From contig CP097573.1 of the NCBI GenBank assembly GCA_000492175.2, forward strand, positions 2,046,001-2,110,000: a stretch of DNA of 64,000 bases. Direction: 5' to 3'. Origin of the DNA: Firmicutes bacterium ASF500. GTDB lineage: Bacteria > Bacillota > Clostridia > Oscillospirales > Oscillospiraceae. The notes beneath the pieces are model-generated. The model was given only the letters and a program-made list of their open reading frames with translations. It had not been told where the DNA came from and ran no database searches. The stretch's first letter is position 1, and the number at the start of each line of letters is the position of its first letter. Shown here piece by piece: positions 23,117 to 29,063 of this stretch. The translations under genes were made by a program, and so were the position numbers.

Positions 23117-23518
23117 ATGTGGGTATGTCCCAAGTGCGGGCGATCATTCAAAAATGTGGACCAGAGCCACTACTGCGGGAAACCTCCGGCGACGATTGAG
23201 GAGTATATCGCCGCCCAGCCGGAAGAGGCGCAGGACTATCTGCGGCAGATCAACGCCGCCATCAAGGCCAGCATCCCGGAAACCAAGGAGAAAATCTCCT
23301 GGAGTATGCCAACCTACTGGAAGGACCGCAACCTGATCCAGTTTGCGGCCTCCAAGCGGCACGTCGGCCTGTACCCCGGCCCGGAGGCTGTGGAGGCGTT
23401 TGCCGCCCAGCTGACGGAGTACAAGACCAGCAAGGGTGCCATCCAGCTCCCCTACAGCAAGCCGCTCCCGCTGGAGCTGATTGGGGAGATTGCGAGGTGG
23501 TGCGAGGATAACATCTGA
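23117..23518 (+). CDS. DUF1801 protein with N-terminal zinc ribbon
   Basis: 133 aa behind AGGAGG. CPKCGRSFKNVDQSHYCGKP forms a C-x2-C ... H-x-C zinc-binding motif, followed by a DUF1801/YdhG-like fold (QINAAIKASIPETKEKISWS, GLYPGPEAVEAFAAQLTEYK). Members are annotated as possible iron chaperones, on weak evidence. Second gene of the DUF2200 transcript. Confidence 0.82.
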   Translation: MWVCPKCGRSFKNVDQSHYCGKPPATIEEYIAAQPEEAQDYLRQINAAIKASIPETKEKISWSMPTYWKDRNLIQFAASKRHVGLYPGPEAVEAFAAQLTEYKTSKGAIQLPYSKPLPLELIGEIARWCEDNI

Positions 23519-23551
23519 GTACAGACGAATCATTGTGTAGCCTGAAAGAAC

Positions 23552-23587
23552 GCCTGCCCGCCTTCTCCAGAGCGCGGGCAGGCATTT
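23552..23587 (+). terminator. Terminator after the DUF1801 gene
   Basis: GCCTGCCCGC pairs with GCGGGCAGGC around CTTCTCCAGAGC, followed by ATTTTC. Confidence 0.88.
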
Positions 23588-23675
23588 TCTGTGTCTTAAT
23601 TTTGCAGAAAATTTTTGTGGGATTTTGCCGTCTCCGGTGTATAGTAGGACATACGAAGAAAAAGGAGGGAGACAT

Positions 23676-24090
23676 TGTGGAGGATGTGCAGCTGGTTCAC
23701 GCCCTGCAAAACCGGCAGAATGGGGCGATGGAGCAATTCCAGACGGCGTACACCCCTCTGCTGCGATACATCATCGCCCCCATCCTCCCTGACGAGCGGG
23801 ATCGGGAGGAGTGTCTGTCCGATGTGCTGCTCCGGGTGTGGGACTCCATCGGCACGTTTGACCCCGGCAAGTACAACATGAAAGAATCCAGCTACAAGAG
23901 CTACGATGAACTGCCGCTGTTCCTGAATGCGGCAACGGTAGCGAAGGTGCTGGGCGTCTCGCCGTCCAACGGGTATGAACTGATGCATGAGCCGGATTTT
24001 CCGATTCTGAAAGTCGGTAGCAGGATGGTCGTGCCCAAGGAAAAATTCGTGGTGTGGGTGTCGAGGCATACCCAAGGAGGTGCGGATTGA
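23676..24090 (+). CDS. Sigma-factor fragment fused in frame to excisionase (E3)
   Basis: A GTG at 23676 behind AAAGGAGG opens a 137-codon frame. Residues 1-66 (EDVQLVHALQNRQNGAMEQF, DEREREC-like LPDERDREECLSDVLLRVWD) are ECF sigma region 2. From the ATG at 23878 the sequence is the excisionase-like HTH of the backbone (MKESSYKSYDELPLFLNAAT, VAKVLGVSPSNGYELMHEPD, VVPKEKFVVWVSRHTQGGAD). The junction GGCAAGTACAACATG is shared with E4. The internal ATG has no good ribosome site, so the fusion may be the main product, or the excisionase may depend on translation of the sigma part. Confidence 0.75.
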
Positions 24091-24521
24091 AGTACAAGCA
24101 GTGGCCCAAGTGTGATCCAATCAAGAACTACTTCCAGCTGCCCAACGAGATATTCCTGCTGGGCCTGTCGCCCGGCGCTCTGGCTGTCTACTCCTACCTG
24201 CTCTGCTGTGAAAACCGTAACACCTACCAATGCTGGCCCAGCTACAGAACCATCGGCAGAGCGGTGAAGATGAGTGCCAACACCGTCCGCAAGTATGTGT
24301 GCGAGTTGGAGGAACGACAACTCATCAGTACAGAGAGCACGACCGTCACCACCAAGGCTGGTCTGAAGCGCAACGGCAACCTGCTCTACACCATCCGCCC
24401 GATCCAACTGACGTTGGATCAGTTCTACGAACAGCAGTTGGCGCGGATGGATATGGTGGCTGATCGTCATCGGGTCGCAACGACACTCGCACTCCGCAAC
24501 AATAGTGCGCACTCAACGTGA
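24087..24521 (+). CDS. HTH protein coupled to excisionase (E3)
   Basis: 144 aa from a TTG that overlaps the excisionase stop (TTGA) behind GGAGGTG; E4 and E6 also use TTG and E5 uses GTG at this point, which confirms the start. A winged helix/HTH_36-like domain covers ~15-85 (YFQLPNEIFLLGLSPGALAV, CWPSYRTIGRAVKMSANTVR, KYVCELEERQLISTE). This fold occurs in replication initiators and regulators of plasmids and elements. It is followed by a structured non-coding region, so it may act there. Confidence 0.82.
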   Translation: MKYKQWPKCDPIKNYFQLPNEIFLLGLSPGALAVYSYLLCCENRNTYQCWPSYRTIGRAVKMSANTVRKYVCELEERQLISTESTTVTTKAGLKRNGNLLYTIRPIQLTLDQFYEQQLARMDMVADRHRVATTLALRNNSAHST

Positions 24522-25001
24522 CAGCCTGTGCGCCGCTGTGTAGCCTCGCTGGTATCCGGAGGGTAACAAACCGCCGCTCACCGCAGACACAGCCGTGTCA
24601 AAAGCGTGTGGCCGGTGTGCGCCATCCAGTGAATTCAGCACAACCGAAAGTGGCAGGTGAACCGAGGGGTCGAAAAAAGTGCAGGATAAAGGCCGGGGGT
24701 CGCTTACGCGTCCCCCGGCCAGCCACACCGCCCCGCAGAGCGGGTCGGAGATTTTCCATAGGTGGTCGAAATTTTAACTTTTTGCTGTGGCAGGTGGTCG
24801 GTATCAGCGAAAACCTCATTGTTTCGCCTTTTTACAAGGTGACCGTTATAGGTGGTTTTCAGAGATTTTACGGGAGTCGGTGCGGGGGTCATTTTTTACC
24901 CCCTGGAGTCAAGCCGGGGGTTAGTTTTTCCTCTGCCCTTACAGCCGCCGCAATACTGGCGGGTCAAGGCGGGGATATTTACGAATTTCAGGAAGATCAT
25001 C
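24522..25001 (+). other. Conserved structured non-coding region (E3)
   Basis: A hairpin at 24691-24720 (GGCCGGGGGTCGC, TTAC, GCGTCCCCCGGCC), then GCAGAGCGGGT and a series of AGGTGGTCG, AGGTGACCG and AGGTGGTTT words up to ~24860. The E4/E5 hairpin differs by paired changes. No gene is supported. Candidate replication origin or regulatory RNA for the HTH protein. Confidence 0.7.
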
Positions 25002-25265
25002 ATGCCAGGAGAAAAACCAGTTTGCGTGCGAACCTCCCCTGAGACACAGCAACTCGTCAAAGAGATGTGTCCTCTGGACAGCTGCCGTCTACTCTTCAAG
25101 CTGGCGGTGGAGCTGGACATAGTGATGAATGTGCTGGCGGCGGGGATGGAGATTCCTGATGAGCAACTCCGCACACTGCAGAGTCGGTGCGTCCAGGATA
25201 TGAAAAAGACCCGCGGCAACGTCACGTTGGACGACGCCGTCCGCTACCAAAAAGGCGGTCTGTAA
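25002..25265 (+). CDS. Short RHH-region protein (E3)
   Basis: 87 aa (MPGEKPVCVRTSPETQQLVK, CRLLFKLAVELDIVMNVLAA, IPDEQLRTLQSRCVQDMKKT). The C-terminal 60 aa match the RHH proteins of E1, E4 and E5; the N-terminal RHH domain is replaced by a short stretch. The class A element E6 has the same short form, so this is a class feature. AGGA lies upstream of the ATG. Confidence 0.75.
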   Translation: MPGEKPVCVRTSPETQQLVKEMCPLDSCRLLFKLAVELDIVMNVLAAGMEIPDEQLRTLQSRCVQDMKKTRGNVTLDDAVRYQKGGL

Positions 25266-25280
25266 TCACCCACACTCTGT

Positions 25281-25313
25281 TCAAATTCTGCGTTGCAAAA
25301 CAAAGAATAAAAG
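25281..25313 (+). repeat. Module-end repeat, copy 4
   Basis: TCAAATTCTGCGTTGCAAAA then CAAAGAATAAAAG. A weak further match (CAACAGTTGCTTCGCAGCAA then ACAAAGGAG) lies at 25361. Confidence 0.7.
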
Positions 25314-25483
25314 TCCCCGAAAAATCAATACAGCGAAGCGTCGATGTCCCTGTGAGTGTTCAACAGTTGCTTCGCAGCAAACAAAGGAGAGACCTATTAA
25401 ATTTCTGATAACTCTCCTCCATTCCGGTAGCTATCCCCGCCCGGTTGTGGTATGGTGTGTCACTGCAAAGGAGGTGGGTGGAA

Positions 25484-25780
25484 ATGAGAAAAACCCTGGA
25501 AGATCTCTACTACGGCAACATCACACCCAGTGAACAGCAGATGACCCCCAGCTCAGAAATGGAGAAGGCGGTAGCCCGTGTCGCCGGCTACGAAAAGCGA
25601 CTCATGGAGCAGCTTGAGGACGCCGAACAAGATGCTCTCACAAAACTCATTCGGTCACAGCATGAGATCAACGGCATAACGGCAACCGAGAATTTCATCC
25701 TGGGTTTCCGGTTAGGCGTCAGGATCATGGCCGAGTGCATGGACGAAAATGATGGCGACATCAGAATCGGAGGTGGATAA
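25484..25780 (+). CDS. 98-aa DUF6809-like protein (E3)
   Basis: Starts MRKTLEDLYYGNITPSEQQM behind AAAGGAGGTG and ends ATENFILGFRLGVRIMAECM DENDGDIRIGGG. This pattern is what I know as DUF6809, a small helical family often beside integrases in Clostridia. It ends 2 nt before the integrase and is surely co-translated. A role as recombination directionality or regulatory factor is possible, not shown. Confidence 0.8.
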   Translation: MRKTLEDLYYGNITPSEQQMTPSSEMEKAVARVAGYEKRLMEQLEDAEQDALTKLIRSQHEINGITATENFILGFRLGVRIMAECMDENDGDIRIGGG

Positions 25781-25782
25781 CA

Positions 25783-26937
25783 GTGGCAAAGAAACGCGCA
25801 AATGGTGAGGGCAACATCCGCAAGCGCAAGGATGGTCGCTGGGAGGGCCGCTACACGGCCGGCTATGACTCCGAAACTGGAAAACGGATCATCAAGAACG
25901 TCCTCGGCAAAACCCAGGCAGAGGTCAAGGAGAAGTTGGCCCAGGCACAGCAGGAGACGGCTGGTCTGGACGTGGGCCGCAGTGAGGACTACACAGTGGC
26001 CAGCTGGTTGAGAAGTTGGTACGAACTCTACGCCAAGCCCAACGTCAGGCCGGCCACAGCAGACCGTTACCAGCTAATCATCGAGACCTACACCATCCCG
26101 CGGATCGGCAAGATCAAACTCAAAAGGCTGACCTCCCGTGATCTCCAGAAACTCTACAAAGACCTGATGGAGCGTGGCAGGATACAGAAACGGAGCGGTA
26201 AAGGTAACCCAGGACTGAGTAGCACCACAGTACGAAGCGTCCACCTCACCCTGCACTGTGCCTTCGAGAGAGCAGTCAAGGAACGGCTCATCCCTCGCAA
26301 CCCTACCGACGACTGCATCGCCCCTAAAGTGCAGAAGGTAGAGATGAAAACGCTCCTACCAGAGCACCTGAAGTCCTACCTGGATGCCGCAAACGCCAGG
26401 AATGTCCTCCCCATGTTCTACCTGGAGTTGGTCAGTGGACTGAGAAAAGGTGAATTGGTGGCGCTCCTCTGGAGCGACCTGGATGCAGAGCATAAGACGA
26501 TCTCCGTCAGCAAACAGTACGTCCGCAACCCCAGTGGGGAGGTGATGCTCTCCAGGCCAAAGACGGAAACCTCGGTACGGCAGGTATCCATCCCACAGGA
26601 TGCGGTTAATCTGCTGATCCAGGAACACAGCAAGCACCCGGACAACCAGTATATGTTCCCCTCACCAGTGACCGGAGAGATGTACCACCCGGATTCAGTG
26701 GTAAAGCTCCATGAAAAGATACTGAAGGATGCTGGCTTGGAACACATCCGCTTCCACGACCTGAGGCACACATTCGCAACCCTGGCCCTCCAGAACGGCG
26801 TGGACGTGAAAACGGTCTCCAGTATGCTGGGCCATTACGACGCGGGTTTCACTCTCCGTACCTACACCCACGCCACCAGGCAACAGCAGAACCGGGCGGC
26901 GGAGACAATGGGAAATTTTATGGCACAGGTCATGTAA
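25783..26937 (+). CDS. int: Class A tyrosine integrase (E3)
   Basis: 384 aa. Arm-binding domain ~1-60 (NIRKRKDGRWEGRYTAGYDS), core-binding domain ~70-170, catalytic domain ~185-380 with R221 (SGLRKGELVALLW), H325/R328 (FHDLRHTFATLAL), H351 (MLGHYDAG) and nucleophile Y361 (LRTYTHA). All catalytic residues are present. It lies ~190 bp from the att copy and should cut within the tRNA-Thr anticodon-loop core. Near-identical in length and motifs to the E6 integrase. Confidence 0.95.
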   Translation: MAKKRANGEGNIRKRKDGRWEGRYTAGYDSETGKRIIKNVLGKTQAEVKEKLAQAQQETAGLDVGRSEDYTVASWLRSWYELYAKPNVRPATADRYQLIIETYTIPRIGKIKLKRLTSRDLQKLYKDLMERGRIQKRSGKGNPGLSSTTVRSVHLTLHCAFERAVKERLIPRNPTDDCIAPKVQKVEMKTLLPEHLKSYLDAANARNVLPMFYLELVSGLRKGELVALLWSDLDAEHKTISVSKQYVRNPSGEVMLSRPKTETSVRQVSIPQDAVNLLIQEHSKHPDNQYMFPSPVTGEMYHPDSVVKLHEKILKDAGLEHIRFHDLRHTFATLALQNGVDVKTVSSMLGHYDAGFTLRTYTHATRQQQNRAAETMGNFMAQVM

Positions 26938-26957
26938 GCCAAAAAAGCGACGAAAAC

Positions 26958-26989
26958 GCCAGGCAGGAAAGCGGATCTTCCTGTCTGGC
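26958..26989 (+). terminator. Integrase terminator (E3)
   Basis: GCCAGGCAGGAA pairs with TTCCTGTCTGGC. The E6 counterpart at 62049 pairs perfectly. Confidence 0.8.
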
Positions 26990-27018
26990 ACTCTCTGTCC
27001 CTTTCCGGACATTTCCGC

Positions 27019-27040
27019 GTGTGGGTCACGGTGTGGGTCA
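27019..27040 (+). repeat. Class A end repeat, E3 right
   Basis: GTGTGGGTCA-CG-GTGTGGGTCA, identical to the left-end copy at 21349 and in the same orientation. Confidence 0.8.
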
Positions 27041-27090
27041 ACGAAAACCCGCAAAAATAAACTCAGCTAAAAAGTTATCAAATATAAAGA

Positions 27091-27124
27091 AATCCCGCCA
27101 AAATCAATGGATTCCGGCGGGATT
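27091..27124. terminator. Hairpin at E3 right end
   Basis: AATCCCGCC pairs with GGCGGGATT, immediately beside the att copy. Read on the minus strand it would follow the CCA end of tRNA-Thr. Confidence 0.8.
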
Positions 27125-27126
27125 TT

Positions 27127-27170
27127 GGAGCTGCTACCCAGATTTGAACTGGGGACCTCATCCTTACCAA
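27127..27170. repeat. Att copy: 3' 44 bp of tRNA-Thr(GGT), E3/E4
   Basis: Same 44 bp as at 21192 and in the intact tRNA. Right of it comes CTGCCATGGCAA, the class B left end. Confidence 0.95.
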
Positions 27171-27281
27171 CTGCCATGGCAATATTTTTTACATATTTTC
27201 CGCTTGTTTATAGCCTTTTTTGCTCCATTTCATTTGCTTTCCAGCACACTTTGAAAACAGCATTTCCATGTGTTCCACGCC

Positions 27282-27305
27282 TGTCTGTGGCTGGTTATGT
27301 GGTCA
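27282..27305 (+). repeat. Class B end repeat, E4 left
   Basis: TGTCTGTGGCTGGTTATGTG then GTCA. Confidence 0.78.
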
Positions 27306-27621
27306 GAAACCCTTGCGGCACTTGAGGTTCTAAACCAGGAGCAATATTATTCCAGGTCAAGGAAGTGGTCAAATTTGAATCAGACTGCCTTAAACCGGCT
27401 GTCAACTCAGAGGAAGTATCAAGCGATGAATTGCACCTCCGTCTACAATGATAAGCAGATTTCCTAAAGTCCTGTCGCACAAAGATACTGTATAATTTGC
27501 TTGCTTTTCACCTCTGTATTTCTACATTTTATTCCCGAAAATCGCTCGACTTACGGACTCCATTCCAGTATTGTATTGCTTGCAAAAGTACCCCAAAATA
27601 TGGAATACAGGAGGAAAACGT
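27306..27621 (+). promoter_or_regulatory. Conserved left-end leader of the CAP gene (E4)
   Basis: About 315 bp without a gene, closely similar to 41404-41721 in E5. A TATAAT box at 27491 in ACTGTATAATTTGCTTGC is conserved in E5; the -35 box is poor. This leaves a ~120-nt leader before the CAP start, with a TTGCTTGCAAAA word conserved near its end. Confidence 0.5.
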
Positions 27622-28401
27622 ATGACCAGCATGAAAAAACGCATTTCCGCCGCACTGACCGCGGCCACCCTCACTATCGTTCTCACCATCCCCGCAATGG
27701 CAGCGGAGGCGACTGACGAAACCGTCCGGGTGAGTAGCTACAAGGGTAGTTTCCTGGAAGTGGGAGAGCGCAGTGGCCTCATCATCGGCCCCAGCGGTAC
27801 GGAGTACGCCGTCACCTCCAGCGACCCGGACACGGTAGCGGTGGAGCAGGTGCTGACCTTCTGGGTCGCTGTCGCCAAGGCAGAGGGGAGCGTAGAGATT
27901 ACTGCATCCAACAGTGCCGGAGAGTGCGGGAGCATGACACTAACGGTCAGCTCCGCTGACTCCGCCCCACTGGAGGTCCCCGCCGGCGGGGACAGCGCCG
28001 GCCTGACAGACAACCTGGAGATTCGCCAGGAGATGATCCGCCTCATCAACCAGACCAGAAAGGCCAATGGAGCGTCAGAGTTGCCGGTCAATGAGTCCCT
28101 GATGAACGCCGCCCAAATTTGCTCCAGCCAGCGATACACCTGGCATCACGCTCCGGAGGAGAGCAAGGCTGCTGTCGACGCCGGCTATCCCTACGGTTTC
28201 GGCGATAACTTGACTGTGTTCACTGGCACAGCTAACGCCGCTCAACGTGCCGTCGATAACTGGATCAATTCTCCCGGTCACTTCGAGACCATGATCGACC
28301 CCAGATGCGACTGTATCGGCGTGGGCGTGACCCAGTACGACGGCATCACCTACTGCTATATGTTTGTCGGGATACCCAACAGCGTCAACTTCTATGCATA
28401 A
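27622..28401 (+). CDS. Secreted CAP-domain protein (E4)
   Basis: 259 aa behind AGGAGG. Signal peptide ~1-27 (MKKRISAALTAATLTIVLTI, cleavage near AMAA-EA). Residues ~35-115 look like a bacterial Ig-like domain (VGERSGLIIGPSGTEYAVTS). Residues ~135-259 are a CAP/SCP domain (EIRQEMIRLINQTRKANGAS, WHHA, AAQRAVDNWINSPGHFETMI, CIGVGVTQYDGITYCYMFVG). CAP proteins are secreted and of varied function. It is the first gene after the left end in E4, E5 and, behind the GNAT pair, E6, so it belongs to the backbone rather than to cargo. Confidence 0.9.
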   Translation: MTSMKKRISAALTAATLTIVLTIPAMAAEATDETVRVSSYKGSFLEVGERSGLIIGPSGTEYAVTSSDPDTVAVEQVLTFWVAVAKAEGSVEITASNSAGECGSMTLTVSSADSAPLEVPAGGDSAGLTDNLEIRQEMIRLINQTRKANGASELPVNESLMNAAQICSSQRYTWHHAPEESKAAVDAGYPYGFGDNLTVFTGTANAAQRAVDNWINSPGHFETMIDPRCDCIGVGVTQYDGITYCYMFVGIPNSVNFYA

Positions 28402-28415
28402 GCGAATAGTACTCA

Positions 28416-28449
28416 AGGAGGGCCGTCCAGGAAGCTGGATGGCCTTCTC
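28416..28449 (+). terminator. CAP gene terminator (E4)
   Basis: GGAGGGCCGTCCAG pairs with CTGGATGGCCTTCT around GAAG. Confidence 0.82.
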
Positions 28450-28510
28450 TCATGGTGGTAGAAAGCAGAGTACAGGCAGAAAAATACAACACCGGGGAGC
28501 AGATTTACTG

Positions 28511-28549
28511 CTCAGATATTGCGTACCAGTAAACAAGGAATTAAACCCT
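28511..28549 (+). repeat. Module-end repeat, copy 5
   Basis: CTCAGATATTGCGTACCAGT then AAACAAGGAATTAAACCC, after the CAP terminator and before the BlaI operon. Confidence 0.7.
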
Positions 28550-28634
28550 TTTATCAGTCCCAAAGGATTATAAAAGGAACTTCCATTCTTGATGTGCGAT
28601 CTCATATTTGCGATATCGTATTTTGAAAAGGTCC

Positions 28635-28686
28635 TTGACAAGCACGTCTACATGGTGTAGTCTATACATGAGGCTACATCATGTAG
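28635..28686 (+). promoter_or_regulatory. BlaI promoter with two operator dyads
   Basis: TTGACA at 28635 with a weak -10 near 28658. Two dyads, CTACATGGTGTAG (28648-28660) and CTACATCATGTAG (28674-28686), carry the TACA/TGTA half-sites bound by BlaI/MecI repressors. The first covers the promoter, the second the transcript start. Confidence 0.8.
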
Positions 28687-28702
28687 ACAGGAGGCTATAC
28701 CA

Positions 28703-29062
28703 ATGGCAGAAATTCAATTAGGGGCTGTGGAGGCCCGGTTTGCGGACATCATCTGGGAGAGGGAGCCCGTAACATCCGGCGAACTTATCAAACTGGCCGC
28801 GGACAAACTGGCCTGGAAACGGACAACAACACACACGGTACTGCATCGGCTCTGCGACAAGGGCCTGTTTCAAAACAATAACGGGGTGGTGACGTCTCTC
28901 CTGTCCCGGCAGGAGTTCTACGCCCGCCACAGCAAGAAGTATGTGGACGAAACCTTTGCAGGTTCTCTCCCCGCTTTTCTTGCCGCATTTACCAGCGAAA
29001 AGAAGCTGACAGCCGAGGAAATCATCGAGATTCGTGCGCTGATCAACAAGGCAGGTGAATGA
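28703..29062 (+). CDS. BlaI/MecI-family repressor
   Basis: 119 aa with the winged helix of the family (GAVEARFADIIWEREPVTSG, LAWKRTTTHTVLHRLCDKGL) and the C-terminal dimerisation region (VDETFAGSLPAFLAAFTSEK, LTAEEIIEIRALINKAGE). It should bind the two dyads upstream and be cleaved or released on signalling by the BlaR1-like protein, whose gene follows after 1 nt. AGGAGG-like sequence precedes the ATG. Confidence 0.93.
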   Translation: MAEIQLGAVEARFADIIWEREPVTSGELIKLAADKLAWKRTTTHTVLHRLCDKGLFQNNNGVVTSLLSRQEFYARHSKKYVDETFAGSLPAFLAAFTSEKKLTAEEIIEIRALINKAGE

Positions 29063-29063
29063 T

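Larger units (their letters stand above)
21236..27170 (+). mobile_element. E3: class A tRNA-Thr element
   Basis: Bounded by exact att copies at 21192-21235 and 27127-27170, with the GTGTGGGTCA tandem repeat near both ends (21349 and 27019). Cargo: GNAT operon, DUF2200 and DUF1801 proteins. The CAP gene is reduced to its last 16 codons and the excisionase gene is fused to a sigma-factor fragment. Confidence 0.85.

Noticed and set aside
24522..25001. CRISPR array from the repeated AGGTGGTCG words
   Set aside because: The words are about 9 bp, irregularly spaced and in a region conserved between elements; no repeat-spacer pattern and no cas genes are present.
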